Part shown: positions 8,007 through 16,621 of the stretch, piece after piece
Layout: each line of letters opens with the position of its first letter
Numbering within the stretch: the stretch's first letter is position 1
From: Alphaproteobacteria bacterium PA2
GTDB taxonomy: Bacteria; Pseudomonadota; Alphaproteobacteria; Caulobacterales; Caulobacteraceae
DNA: 64,000 bases
NCBI GenBank assembly: GCA_002256425.1
Contig: NKIZ01000001.1
Coordinates: 1,009,943 to 1,073,942, forward strand
Direction: 5' to 3'
Made by a program: the position numbers and the translations under genes
The notes under the pieces: model-generated
What the model was told of the DNA's origin: nothing
Seen by the model: only the letters and a program-made list of their open reading frames with translations
The model's database searches: none

Positions 8007-10335
8007 TCACGGTCTCGGTGACCTTCTCCACGGCCTTGCGTGAATAGGTCAGCGGCACGTACTGGCCGGTCACCCACAGGGGGAAGAGGTCGCGGAAGTG
8101 CTTGCTGTCGGGATTGCCCGATTGACCGGGGGTATTGATGGTCCGGCTCGCGTCCCAGTTCCCCACATCCAGCACCATCCGGAATGAGGCGCCCGCCGTG
8201 ACCCTGAAGTCGTTGGCCCGCCATGTGGCGGCCATGGGCGAGAGGCTGGTTCCAGCCATGGGTGATGGTCCGGCCTTGAGGGCGGCCTTCTGGTCGTCGG
8301 AGGCCAGGGGTGAAAGGGCGTGGCTGAATTCGGCCTGGTGCAGGCGTCCCCAGGCCCAGGTTTTGGGATCGGGACCCAGCTTCTGGCCCACTTCGTCTAC
8401 GGCCGCCGCGAGACTTGAGAGGAGGACCTCGTCCCTGGCTTTCGGGGTCAATCCGTCGTCGGGCGTTTCGAGATACTCCATGACCGCCGCCAGATCGCCG
8501 CCACCCAACAGGGTGTGGGCGGCCTCAGGGGCCGTGGCGCGCACCAGAGCCTTGCCCAGATGCTTGCCGGTCCAGGTCTCGAAGACGGCGGCGGCGGCGC
8601 TGTCTGTCGTGGTCGCGCCCTTCCAGTCCTTCAACAGGGCCAGGCCGAGGGCTGCCTTGGCATCCTGGCTCGAGAGCGGCGCCAGCAGGGCGATCAGGCG
8701 GCGGGAGGTGACGTCTACCGGGTCGGTCTGCAGGGCCATGGCGTCGGCGACGCTGACCTTGGCCTTGCCGCCCAGGACCTCGTTGATCCGGGTGATGCGG
8801 GCATTGTTGGACCACTCGAACCCGACCTTGCGCTCGGCAACCGGATAGCCTTCCGGCAGGTTCAGGGCGTTGGCGCTGGCGATCCAGCCGGATTTCGGGT
8901 CGACGTCGCTGGGCAGTTCGTCGAGGCTGAGGGCGCCCTGCCACTCATAGCGCCCATCGCCTGGGACAGGCAGGAGGCCATCCCAGTTGGCTCGCCTTGG
9001 CACCCGCCCCGCTGCGACCCAGCCGATCTGTCCCGAGGTGTCCGCATAGACCTGATTTTCCGACGGCGCGCCCCACTTGGCCAGGGACTGCTTGAAGTCG
9101 GGCCAGTTGGTGGCGGTCATATAGCCGGTGGAGCCGAAATAGGCGCTGGTTCCCGGCTGGGACCAGACCGTGCGCACGGCGAAGGCCCGGTTCTTGTCGG
9201 CATCAGCGAAGACGACCGGTCCGTGCTTCGTGAATTTCAGGGTGACCTGACGGTCGGACTGGCCCTTCACCGCGACCGTCTCTGTGACGGTGGTCATCCG
9301 CTCCCAGCCCTGACCATGGCGATAGAGGTCGGGGTCCTTGGGGTCGGTCTCGTAGACATAGAGGTCTTCCTGGTCAGCCGGGAAGATGGTCAGGCCAAAG
9401 GCCGCCTTGTCATTGTGGCCGATGGAGACGCCGGGCAGGGCGGGCTCGCCGGCGCCTATGACGGAAAGGCCCGGAGCCTCCAGGTGGACGATGTAGCGCA
9501 GGGAGGGGGCCCCATGCTCCCGGTGCGGGTCATTGGCCAGGATCGGGCGGCCTGTGGTGGTGTGGCTGGGGGCGATGGTCCAGTTGTTGGAGCCCACGGC
9601 GTCGGGCGGCACATCCAGGACGGCGAGCCCGGCGGTCTTGGGCGAGAACCTCACGCCGCTGGTGGCGAGATCATAGTCGGCCAGAACACCCGCCGGCACG
9701 TCGCAGGGATCAAGGCCTTCCGGCACCTTGGTGGTCCAGGCCGGCTCCAGCAGTTTCAACAGGCGGGCAGCGGGCAGACCGGCCTCGCAGGCGATCCGGG
9801 CCCGGGAAACTTCCAGCCCGACATTGCGGGTCAGGCCGTGGCTGCGGATTCGCACCACATCGTCGGCGGTCCATTGGCCGGGCTTGCTGCCCGCCAGCTT
9901 GAACTCCGGCGGAAGGGGGCGCTTGCCGCTGTTGATCTCGGCCACATAGGCGTTGACCCCAGCCACCCAGGCTTCGGAGTTTGATTTCGCGCCGGGGCCA
10001 TAGGCGCCCCATTCTGCGTCCATGTCGCCACGATAGAGGAAGAGCCGGGCCGCCCTGTCCTGGGCGGCGTAGGCGGGACCAAAATCCTCGGCCAGACGAC
10101 CCAGCCCGCGCTTGCGCCAGAGGTCGATCTGCCAGAGCCGGTCCCGGGCGGCGTTGTATCCCTGCAGGAAGAAGGCGTCGCGCACGCTGGCGGCGTAGAT
10201 GTGGGGAATGCCCCACTTGTCGATGCGGATTTCGGCGGGCGCCTTGAGGCCGACGACAGTCTGGGAGACCTGGGCGGGAGCGGCCTGCGCGCTGGTCGCC
10301 GCCAGGAGGGCCAGGAGTGTGAGTCTGCGGCGCAT
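7984..10335 (-). CDS. Periplasmic penicillin-acylase-family hydrolase
   Basis: A 783-residue precursor with a clear signal peptide (MRRRLTLLALLAATSAQA). The auto-processing site of Ntn hydrolases is visible as AVGSNNW: Ser249 would become the N-terminal nucleophile of the beta subunit after cleavage, leaving an alpha subunit of about 225 residues. Other family marks are KWGIPHIYA near residue 41 and ANDPH just after the nucleophile. Members hydrolyse amide bonds of penicillins, aculeacin or N-acyl homoserine lactones, so roles in quorum quenching or beta-lactam turnover are possible but not readable from sequence. It stands alone on its strand; a strong hairpin lies upstream, past the end of the DUF1993 gene. 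Confidence 0.92.
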   Translation of the reverse strand: MRRRLTLLALLAATSAQAAPAQVSQTVVGLKAPAEIRIDKWGIPHIYAASVRDAFFLQGYNAARDRLWQIDLWRKRGLGRLAEDFGPAYAAQDRAARLFLYRGDMDAEWGAYGPGAKSNSEAWVAGVNAYVAEINSGKRPLPPEFKLAGSKPGQWTADDVVRIRSHGLTRNVGLEVSRARIACEAGLPAARLLKLLEPAWTTKVPEGLDPCDVPAGVLADYDLATSGVRFSPKTAGLAVLDVPPDAVGSNNWTIAPSHTTTGRPILANDPHREHGAPSLRYIVHLEAPGLSVIGAGEPALPGVSIGHNDKAAFGLTIFPADQEDLYVYETDPKDPDLYRHGQGWERMTTVTETVAVKGQSDRQVTLKFTKHGPVVFADADKNRAFAVRTVWSQPGTSAYFGSTGYMTATNWPDFKQSLAKWGAPSENQVYADTSGQIGWVAAGRVPRRANWDGLLPVPGDGRYEWQGALSLDELPSDVDPKSGWIASANALNLPEGYPVAERKVGFEWSNNARITRINEVLGGKAKVSVADAMALQTDPVDVTSRRLIALLAPLSSQDAKAALGLALLKDWKGATTTDSAAAAVFETWTGKHLGKALVRATAPEAAHTLLGGGDLAAVMEYLETPDDGLTPKARDEVLLSSLAAAVDEVGQKLGPDPKTWAWGRLHQAEFSHALSPLASDDQKAALKAGPSPMAGTSLSPMAATWRANDFRVTAGASFRMVLDVGNWDASRTINTPGQSGNPDSKHFRDLFPLWVTGQYVPLTYSRKAVEKVTETVISLSPGQ

Positions 10336-10395
10336 GGGAACCTCTCGATCTGAGAGTCCACGCTAGGCCCGGATCCGGACGGCGACAACGCAGAA

Positions 10396-10421
10396 CTCCC
10401 CCGGCGTGCGCGCCGGGGGAG
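10396..10421 (-). terminator. Strong GC hairpin after the DUF1993 gene
   Basis: An 11-bp perfect stem (10396-10406 with 10411-10421) and a 4-base loop lie just past the stop of the DUF1993 gene. There is no long T tract on the minus strand (TTCTG follows), so termination may be partial or Rho-assisted. Confidence 0.6.
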
Positions 10422-10432
10422 AAGTCGGGTTC

Positions 10433-10948
10433 CTAGCGGGGCGTGGCGCCCGACAGGAAGTCCATCTTGCCAAGCGGCGCGCCCTTGGAGCGCATCAGGG
10501 CATAGGCGGTGACCACGTGGAACATGAAGTTCGGCAGGGCGAACTGCAGCAGGAAGGTCTGGCCGGTGAAGGTCAGGGTCTGGCCCGGGAACTTCAATTC
10601 GATGACGGCGTCTTCCCTGCCGTTCACCTGCTCCGGCTTGATGGTTTCCAGGAAGGCGATGGTCTTGGCCAGGCGTTCCTTGAGCTCCGGGAAGGTGGTT
10701 TCCACATCGGGGAAGCTCGGGGCTTCGATCCCGGCCAGCCGGGCGCCGCCGCCCTTTGCGCCGTCGCTGGCGATCTGGATCTGGCGGGTGAGGGGATGCA
10801 TGTCCTCGATCAGCCGGGCGTCGGTGAAGGTGGACAGGCCCATACCGTTGGCCGCTGCGTGGGCCTCGGACTTGTCGAGGAAGGTCGAGAGATTGCGCAG
10901 GAAATGCAGGAAGACGGGAATGGAAGCGTCATAAAGGGACAGGGACAC
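10433..10948 (-). CDS. DUF1993 family protein
   Basis: The product is 171 residues when started at the GTG at 10948, which has a perfect AAGGAG six bases upstream. The longer frame to 10987 would put that ribosome binding site inside the gene. The sequence (LYDASIPVFLHFLRNLSTFL at the start, FALPNFMFHVVTAYALMR near the end) is that of DUF1993, a mostly helical family resembling DinB-like four-helix proteins. No function is known to me. It follows the WYL regulator gene by 47 bases on the same strand, so the two may be co-transcribed. Confidence 0.8.
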   Translation of the reverse strand: MSLSLYDASIPVFLHFLRNLSTFLDKSEAHAAANGMGLSTFTDARLIEDMHPLTRQIQIASDGAKGGGARLAGIEAPSFPDVETTFPELKERLAKTIAFLETIKPEQVNGREDAVIELKFPGQTLTFTGQTFLLQFALPNFMFHVVTAYALMRSKGAPLGKMDFLSGATPR

Positions 10949-10995
10949 GGAAAACTCCTTTGGATGGTGCGGTCGAGATAGGCGCACCCGGCGGT

Positions 10996-11754
10996 CTACG
11001 CCATGGGTGAGTCCGCAATTCCGCCCGAACAGTCACCCTCGCCCCGCGCCGCCCGGTCATGCCAGGCCTGGTTCCGGGCCTCGACGGTCCGCCGCCACCT
11101 GGCCCGCAGGACGGCGGGGCGTTCCGGATAGCGGTCTTCCAGGAACTCGGCGTCCTCGACCCGGTCGGTCCGGAAGCTTCGGAAGTCGCTTCTCAGCTCG
11201 CACCAGCCCACCAGCATGCGGGTGGTGTCCTGATAGCCGATGGTGACCGGCCAGATGGTGCGCTCCGTCACCTGACCCTTTTCGTCCCGATAGGTCAGGG
11301 CGATCTTGCGGCCCGCATGGATGTGCGCCCGGGTGCAGGCCATATCCAGAGTGTCGACAGCTGACTTCCAGGCCGGTGTGGCCCCGGAGGCGGGCTCCAG
11401 CACATAGGGGCGAAGCCGCTCGGGGACGGCGGCGCCGATCTTGGCGATCAGGTCCTTGGCGGCCCGGGCCAGGGCAGGATCGGCCCGGCTGGCCACCCAC
11501 TGGGCGCCCAGGACCGCCGCCTCGATCTCGTCGGGGGTCAGCATCAGGGGCGGCAGGTCATAGCCGTTGTCGAGGATGTAGCCGATGCCAGCCTCGCCCC
11601 GGATCGGCACCCTCTGGGCCATCAGGTCGGCGATGTCGCGATAGACTGTGCGCTTGGAGGTCTCCAGCTCCAGGGCCATGGCGTCGGCCGTGATCGGCCG
11701 GCGGGATCGACGGAGGATCTGGATGATCTGGAACAGGCGGTCGGCGCGTCTCAT
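10996..11754 (-). CDS. HTH-WYL domain transcriptional regulator (YafY type)
   Basis: This 252-residue protein begins MRRADRLFQIIQILRR and has a winged helix-turn-helix with TSKRTVYRDIADL as the recognition segment (about residues 1-60). A WYL domain follows (about 135-210, with MLVGWCELRSDFRSFR in the region that normally carries the ligand-binding signature). WYL proteins sense nucleic acids or other ligands and regulate stress, DNA-damage or defence genes. Its nearest candidate target is the adjacent DUF1993 gene downstream. The strict W-Y-L triplet is not obvious here, as in many YafY relatives. Confidence 0.85.
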   Translation of the reverse strand: MRRADRLFQIIQILRRSRRPITADAMALELETSKRTVYRDIADLMAQRVPIRGEAGIGYILDNGYDLPPLMLTPDEIEAAVLGAQWVASRADPALARAAKDLIAKIGAAVPERLRPYVLEPASGATPAWKSAVDTLDMACTRAHIHAGRKIALTYRDEKGQVTERTIWPVTIGYQDTTRMLVGWCELRSDFRSFRTDRVEDAEFLEDRYPERPAVLRARWRRTVEARNQAWHDRAARGEGDCSGGIADSPMA

Positions 11755-11805
11755 GGCCAGACGGTATCAGAGGCCATGGCCACCGTCATGTCAGCAGTCT
11801 GGCAG

Positions 11806-12717
11806 CTAGTTCTCTTCCCTGGGCAAGGGATGCTCGGTGGTTCCGAGGGCGTCGGCCAGCCGCATCTTGGCCGAGCCGGGCCGCAGGGGCTTCTGCTGGC
11901 TCTCGTCCGGGGTCCAGCCTGTGAGAGTGAGGATCTCGAAGGTCGCCGGAATGCGGCCATCGGCCTCGGCGAAGTTCTGGACATAGAGCTCGAAGGCCCG
12001 GCCCAGGACCTGGCGGGTCAGGGGCTTGGGATGGCGCTCGGCCAGGACGCTGGTCTCTCCCATGGCCCGCAGGTCGGCCAGCAGTTTCAGGGGATGGGCA
12101 TAGCGGACCGTGACCCGGTCCACATCGGCGACAGGCAGGGCGAAGCCCGCCCTCTGCAACAGACTGGCGGCGTCGGAAGCGTCGGCGAAGGGCGAAACCC
12201 GGGGGCCGGCCCCCCCGGTGATTTCCAGCTCGGCGTCGAACAGGCACTGGCGAAGTTCGTTCAGGGTGGCGCCGCCGAACAGGGAGCCCAGGAACAGGCC
12301 GTCGGGCTTCAGGGCCCGGCGGATCTGGATCAGGGCGCCGATCACATCATTGGTCCAGTGCAGGGCCAGGGTCGAGACCACCAAGTCCAGCTTGCCAAAG
12401 CCGAAGGGCAGCTGCTCCTCATCGGCCACCAGATGCGGCCCGGCGCGGCCCGCCAGCATGGCGCCCGACAGGTCGGTCTCGATCAGCAAGCCCACCCGGG
12501 AGGCGGCGTCGCTCAACTTGAGGGCGGCGGCGAAGGCGCCATTCCTCGCCCCCAGGTCGACGGCGACCGGAAACTCGCGCAGTATGGCTTCCAGGCGGAC
12601 CACAGCGTCCTCTGCGGCCCTGGCTTTCAGGAAATCCGCGCCGGCATAGGTCGGGGCGGCGCGATCCAGGCGGGCGCGGAGCAGCTTGCGGTCAAAGATC
12701 AGGGGCGGGGCGGACAT
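11806..12717 (-). CDS. BioC/NDUFAF5-like SAM-dependent methyltransferase
   Basis: The product is 303 residues from the ATG at 12717 (MSAPPLIFDRKLLRARLDRA). The frame continues upstream to 12822 but that part is not protein-like. The opening IFDRKLLRARLDRAA, then AVDLGARNGAFAAAL (motif I variant, AdoMet binding) and LDLVVSTLALHWTNDV (motif II region with LHW) are hallmarks of the BioC/NDUFAF5 branch. Mitochondrial NDUFAF5 hydroxylates an arginine in complex I; bacterial relatives are often annotated only as methyltransferases. The gene is divergent from the comF block, an arrangement I regard as common in alphaproteobacteria. Confidence 0.8.
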   Translation of the reverse strand: MSAPPLIFDRKLLRARLDRAAPTYAGADFLKARAAEDAVVRLEAILREFPVAVDLGARNGAFAAALKLSDAASRVGLLIETDLSGAMLAGRAGPHLVADEEQLPFGFGKLDLVVSTLALHWTNDVIGALIQIRRALKPDGLFLGSLFGGATLNELRQCLFDAELEITGGAGPRVSPFADASDAASLLQRAGFALPVADVDRVTVRYAHPLKLLADLRAMGETSVLAERHPKPLTRQVLGRAFELYVQNFAEADGRIPATFEILTLTGWTPDESQQKPLRPGSAKMRLADALGTTEHPLPREEN

Positions 12718-12816
12718 GGGTCTGCAGGATGACGTGTTCCGGGGCGGCTGGGAAGCTGTGGGACCTGGGCCAGGAATGTATCTGTGGGCATAGCCTTGTT
12801 GAGTGAGGGTAACAGG

Positions 12817-13152
12817 ATGCAACGGAGCTCGGGCATAAAGATCAACGGATGGGTAGCGATCCTTCTTGCGCCCGTCCTCATTCCGATCGCGCTGATTTCG
12901 AACCTTTGGCCAGGTTCAAGGAAAGCCAACCGAACCGTCGATGAAGTTGCAGGCTTCCTACGCGACTTCATCGAGGAAACAGCAGGAGATTGGGATTGGG
13001 ACGAGTTTGAGTGCGTCGAGATTGCCGACCCAGAGCTGGAAAAAATCCGCAAGCGGGCTGTGCGCGCAGGGCCTCCAAATCCAGACCTCAACCAGCTTCG
13101 AGCACTGCTTGCTGAGGTCGAGGCCATCGCCAGAACTCGGCAGGACGTTTAG
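12817..13152 (+). CDS. Small single-pass membrane protein, unknown function
   Basis: I chose the ATG at 12817, preceded by GAGGG ten bases upstream; another in-frame start at 12784 would add 11 residues. The ~111-residue product has one membrane helix near its N-terminus (INGWVAILLAPVLIPIALIS) and an acidic cytoplasmic tail with EETAGDWDWDEFE and DPELEKIRKRA. Small proteins with this tail occur in other proteobacteria, but I know no function. It is AT-richer than its neighbours and sits between the methyltransferase and comF genes, which suggests it is an insertion into an otherwise conserved block. Confidence 0.6.
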   Translation: MQRSSGIKINGWVAILLAPVLIPIALISNLWPGSRKANRTVDEVAGFLRDFIEETAGDWDWDEFECVEIADPELEKIRKRAVRAGPPNPDLNQLRALLAEVEAIARTRQDV

Positions 13153-13155
13153 TCA

Positions 13156-13947
13156 GTGCGTATCGCGACAGACAATGGATCCGTTGGGCCCACTCGGGAG
13201 CAGAATTGGGCCGTAAGGCGCGTTGCGGACCACTTGCTTGATTTGATCTTCCCACCCCAAACCCTGGAAGGCGGTCCTGCAGTTCAATCCTCGGGCCTGT
13301 CTGCCGAAGCCTGGAGCCGCATCACATTCCTAGACGATCCGGTCTGTGACGGATGTGGAACGCCCTTTGAGTTCGAGGCCGGCCCCGGCATTCGCTGCGC
13401 CGCCTGTGAGGCGAAACCCCGCGCTTTCCATCGAGCCCGGGCGGCCTGCCTCTATGACGAAAACTCCCGGGGTCCGATCCTGCAGTTCAAGCACGCCGAC
13501 CGCACAGACCTTGGTCCGCTCTTCGCCCGCTGGCTGGCGCGGTCGGCCCGGGACCTGCTGGCCGAGGCCGACTGCGTGGCGCCGGTTCCCCTGCATCCGA
13601 CCAGACTGTTCCGCCGCAAGTACAATCAGGCCGCCGAGATCGCCCGCCCCCTGTCGCGGCTGGCCGGTCTGACCTATCTGCCTGACGCCCTGGTCCGTCG
13701 TCGGGCCACGGAGACTCAAGGGGGCAAGTCGGGCTCCGGGCGGCGGCGCAATGTGGCCGCGGCCTTCGAGGTTCCCGCCCGCAAGGCCCGACTGGTGGCC
13801 GGACGGAAGATCGTGCTGATTGACGATGTCATGACCACAGGCGCCACTTTGGAGGGCTGCGCCCGGGCGCTCTTGAAGGCGGGAGCGGATCAGGTGAACG
13901 TGGCTGTCGTTTCGAGGGTGAAAGACGCCGCAATCGGCCCCATATAG
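13156..13947 (+). CDS. comF: ComF-family phosphoribosyltransferase-fold protein
   Basis: This 263-residue protein has the ComF layout: a Cys-rich N-terminal part (CDGCG near 62-66 and CAACEAKP) able to bind zinc, followed by a type I phosphoribosyltransferase domain with VLIDDVMTTGAT as the PRPP-binding loop (about residues 219-230). ComF/GntX proteins are needed for DNA uptake in naturally competent bacteria; in others the role is unclear. The GTG start at 13156 lies three bases after the upstream gene's stop. No other competence gene is in the window. Confidence 0.88.
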   Translation: MRIATDNGSVGPTREQNWAVRRVADHLLDLIFPPQTLEGGPAVQSSGLSAEAWSRITFLDDPVCDGCGTPFEFEAGPGIRCAACEAKPRAFHRARAACLYDENSRGPILQFKHADRTDLGPLFARWLARSARDLLAEADCVAPVPLHPTRLFRRKYNQAAEIARPLSRLAGLTYLPDALVRRRATETQGGKSGSGRRRNVAAAFEVPARKARLVAGRKIVLIDDVMTTGATLEGCARALLKAGADQVNVAVVSRVKDAAIGPI

Positions 13948-13981
13948 GATGGGTTAACCCGCTACAGAGTCTGAATGAGCC

Positions 13982-14239
13982 ATGGCCCAGGTCACCATCT
14001 ACACCAAACCCTTCTGCCCCTTCTGCATCCGCGCCGTGTCGCTGTTGGAGAAGAAGGGCGTCGCCTTTGACGAGATCTCCGCCGCCTTTGACGCCGAAAA
14101 GAAGGCCGAGATGCTGGAGCGGTCTGGCGGCCGCGCCACCTATCCGCAGATCTTCATCGGCGAGACCCATGTGGGCGGTTGCGATGACATGATGGCCCTG
14201 GAACAGGCCGGCAAGCTCGATCCCCTGCTCGCGGCCTGA
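13982..14239 (+). CDS. grxC: Glutaredoxin 3
   Basis: An 85-residue glutaredoxin with the dithiol active site CPFC (Cys12, Cys15) right after VTIYTKPF. The cis-proline segment appears as ATYPQIFIGETHVGGCDDM, where TYPQIFI holds the conserved Pro and GGCDD binds glutathione. It reduces protein disulfides and mixed disulfides using glutathione. Its stop overlaps the start of the nitrilase gene by one base (TGATG), so the two are translationally coupled. Confidence 0.95.
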   Translation: MAQVTIYTKPFCPFCIRAVSLLEKKGVAFDEISAAFDAEKKAEMLERSGGRATYPQIFIGETHVGGCDDMMALEQAGKLDPLLAA

Positions 14240-15075
14240 TGACCGCCCTTCGCGTCGGCCTGGTCCAGACCCGCACGCCGTCCACGGCGGCGGCGGGGCT
14301 TGCCCACCTCGAGCCCCTGATCCGCGAGGCTGCGGGGCAGGGCGCCAGTTTCATCGTGACGCCAGAGGGCTCGAACCTTCTGGAGAAGAACCGCGACAAG
14401 CTCCTGCCGCGGCTTTCTACCCCCGAACATGACCCTGTGGTTCAGGGCTGTCGGGCCCTGGCCCGGGAGCTGGGCGTCAGCCTGCTGATCGGCTCGGCCC
14501 TGGTCCTGCGTGAGGATGGCAAGGCCGCCAACCGCTCCTTCGTGATTTCGCCCCAGGGCGAGATCACGGCGACCTATGACAAGCTGCACATGTTCGATGT
14601 GGACCTGCCCACCGGCGAGACCGCCCGGGAGAGCGAGGCCTATGAGCCGGGCGACCGCGCCGTGACGGCGATGGCCGGCGAGGCGAAGCTTGGCTTGACC
14701 ATCTGCTATGACATGCGCTTTCCGGCCGTCTATCGCGCCCTGGCCGTGGCCGGCGCCGAGGTCATGACCGTTCCCGCCGCCTTCACCCGACCCACCGGTC
14801 AGGCCCACTGGGAAATCCTCCTGCGTGCGCGGGCCATCGAGACCGGCAGCTTCGTGCTCGCCGCCGCCCAGGGCGGCTTCCACGAGGATGGCCGGGGCAC
14901 CTGGGGCCACACCCTGGCCATCGGCCCCTGGGGCGAGATCCTGGGCCAGCTGGACCATGATGAGCCCGGCGTGCTGGTGGTCGATCTGGATCTGGCCGCC
15001 GTGGCCAAGGCCCGCGCCGCCATTCCGGCCCTGGCCAACGCACGACCCTTCGCCCCGCCACAGGCCCTGGCATGA
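14239..15075 (+). CDS. Nitrilase-superfamily amidohydrolase (NIT1/NIT2-like)
   Basis: The 278-residue protein has the complete Glu-Lys-Cys triad of the carbon-nitrogen hydrolases: Glu43 (FIVTPEGS), Lys115 (TYDKLHMFDVD) and Cys156 (LTICYDMRFP). The KLHMFDVD and CYDMRFP contexts are typical of the Nit branch, whose mammalian and yeast members hydrolyse deaminated glutathione. Its place directly behind a glutaredoxin gene fits a thiol/glutathione-repair role (inference). It overlaps DUF1178 downstream by four bases (ATGA). Confidence 0.9.
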   Translation: MTALRVGLVQTRTPSTAAAGLAHLEPLIREAAGQGASFIVTPEGSNLLEKNRDKLLPRLSTPEHDPVVQGCRALARELGVSLLIGSALVLREDGKAANRSFVISPQGEITATYDKLHMFDVDLPTGETARESEAYEPGDRAVTAMAGEAKLGLTICYDMRFPAVYRALAVAGAEVMTVPAAFTRPTGQAHWEILLRARAIETGSFVLAAAQGGFHEDGRGTWGHTLAIGPWGEILGQLDHDEPGVLVVDLDLAAVAKARAAIPALANARPFAPPQALA

Positions 15076-15500
15076 TCAAATACGCCCTGGCCTGCGAGGC
15101 GGGCCATGAGTTCGAGGGCTGGTTCGGGGCCTCGGCCGACTTTGACGATCAGCAGGCGAGGGGTCTCCTCGAATGCCCCGTCTGCGCCACGAAATCCGTG
15201 CGCAAGCAGATCATGGCGCCTGCCGTGGCCGGCACGAAGAACCGCAGTCTTGAGGGCTCGCCCGAGACCCGCGCCATGCTGGCCGACGCCATGAGCCAGG
15301 TCCGCAAACACGTGGAAGACAATTTCGACTATGTGGGCGACAGCTTCGCCAGGGAGGCCCGCGCTATCCACGAGGGCAAGTCCGAAGAAAGGGCGATATA
15401 CGGCGAGGCCACGCCGCAAGAGGTCAAGAAGCTGACCGATGACGGCGTGCCGGTCGCGCCCCTGCCGGGCGAACCGGGAAAGCCTGACAAGCTGAACTAG
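15072..15500 (+). CDS. DUF1178 family protein with zinc-ribbon-like N-terminus
   Basis: This 142-residue protein starts MIKYALACEAGHEFEGWF and carries ECPVCATKSVRKQIMAP, giving paired cysteines of a small metal-binding ribbon, then a charged C-terminal half. This is DUF1178, common in alpha- and betaproteobacteria behind nitrilase/glutaredoxin genes. No function is known to me. The ATGA overlap with the nitrilase gene shows translational coupling. Confidence 0.88.
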   Translation: MIKYALACEAGHEFEGWFGASADFDDQQARGLLECPVCATKSVRKQIMAPAVAGTKNRSLEGSPETRAMLADAMSQVRKHVEDNFDYVGDSFAREARAIHEGKSEERAIYGEATPQEVKKLTDDGVPVAPLPGEPGKPDKLN

Positions 15501-15650
15501 GCAGATGAGCCGATAGACCTGATATCGAAGTCCCGTTCGCCGCCGCTTGGCGAAAGGCTGCTTGCGGGCCTGCGGCCAGGGCGACCGTTTCCAGCCTGTT
15601 GCTGACCTGAATTTGGTCGGTGTTGGACAACCGAGAGCAGGTCCCCGGCC

Positions 15651-15676
15651 TCTAGAATTGATTATCTCCTTCTAGA
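15651..15676. promoter_or_regulatory. Perfect inverted repeat upstream of the HEPN-like gene
   Basis: TCTAGAA at 15651-15657 and its exact complement TTCTAGA at 15670-15676 are separated by 12 bases. The site lies about 90 bases before the gene start in an AT-rich gap, where an operator would be expected. No regulator gene is adjacent. The rest of the 15501-15767 gap shows no convincing gene. Confidence 0.4.
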
Positions 15677-15767
15677 CCATAATCATGTCCGCTAGCTTAT
15701 CGCGGAAGCCGTTGCGGTTCTGTGTTGCGGCTTTTGTGCTGCATCTAGGAAAAATTTGGGGCGTGCG

Positions 15768-16616
15768 ATGGTTCAAGATAAAGAAACCGATGAAGACAAT
15801 GATGAAACTGTCGAACTTGTCCGTTCGATCAATTTAGACCCCAACCGGTTGTGTACCCACGCTCTCTATCGTTTTGTTCACGACTACCGTGAGACTGTCC
15901 GTTTCTTTTTCTTCACTGTTACGCTAGCCACTAGATCTGACAAGATGCGTCTCATTGCCTCCAAGGCCCTTGCGGAGGTCGGAGCGAAGCCAGAGCACAT
16001 TGAGGTCTATGATGAAGTGCAGGCCAACCCGTCTCCTGTTTTCGACCAGCTCAAAAAGTATGGAAGCATACAGTCTCAAAACTTAGTATTGAGAGCAACC
16101 AATGCATTTCTACTTTACTATTCTGAAATCATCCAGGCAGCTATTTTTAAAAGGCCGGAAATTCTCAAGAGTAAACAAACCATCCGCTGGGATGAATTGC
16201 TCGGCTTCACTCGCTTCGACGATGTGGTTCGCTATCTAATCGACAAGAAAGTGAATGAACTTTCATATGCTGGTCTTGGGCAAATGGAAGAATTCATGTT
16301 TGAGCGGCTTGGCCTTGCTGGTTCCATCACAGATGAGCAGCGAGCATTAACTGCCATTCTCGTCGAAATAAGGAACATTTACACCCACAATCGGGGAGTG
16401 GTGAATGGTATATTCTTAGCTCGCGTTGAAAATCACATGGGGTTTCATTTTGTCGATGGAAAGTACTTCCATGTGGACCTCGATATGTTCTCGCGGCTGA
16501 GCGGCAACTGCCTCGAAGTAGCATACGCGATTGACGAGGCGGTCGCGAAGAAATTCGGGTTGAAGCGCAAGCGATATGTAGCGTGGCGCGGCCCCAAGAA
16601 GAAAGGCGGGAGTTGA
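15768..16616 (+). CDS. Orphan protein with HEPN-like RX4H motif
   Basis: The product is about 282 residues from the ATG at 15768; a TTG at 15756 with AGGA upstream is an alternative. The base composition is clearly AT-richer than in the neighbours, which suggests transfer. The protein is helical, and VEIRNIYTHNRGVVN near residue 205 contains R-N-x3-H, the RX4-6H signature of HEPN-superfamily proteins, many of which are RNases in toxin-antitoxin, abortive-infection or CRISPR systems. The context EIRN...HNRG is typical of HEPN-like hypothetical proteins. The C-terminus is basic (KRKRYVAWRGPKKK). There is no nucleotidyltransferase or antitoxin gene beside it. A nuclease role is inference. Confidence 0.65.
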   Translation: MVQDKETDEDNDETVELVRSINLDPNRLCTHALYRFVHDYRETVRFFFFTVTLATRSDKMRLIASKALAEVGAKPEHIEVYDEVQANPSPVFDQLKKYGSIQSQNLVLRATNAFLLYYSEIIQAAIFKRPEILKSKQTIRWDELLGFTRFDDVVRYLIDKKVNELSYAGLGQMEEFMFERLGLAGSITDEQRALTAILVEIRNIYTHNRGVVNGIFLARVENHMGFHFVDGKYFHVDLDMFSRLSGNCLEVAYAIDEAVAKKFGLKRKRYVAWRGPKKKGGS

Positions 16617-16621
16617 TCTGC

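Noticed and set aside
8515..9984. A 489-residue plus-strand frame
   Set aside because: It is antisense to the penicillin-acylase gene, whose codon use, signal peptide and active site are clear.
15424..15630. A 68-residue minus-strand frame across the end of the DUF1178 gene
   Set aside because: Most of its C-terminal part is antisense to DUF1178 and the remainder has no ribosome site or recognised sequence.
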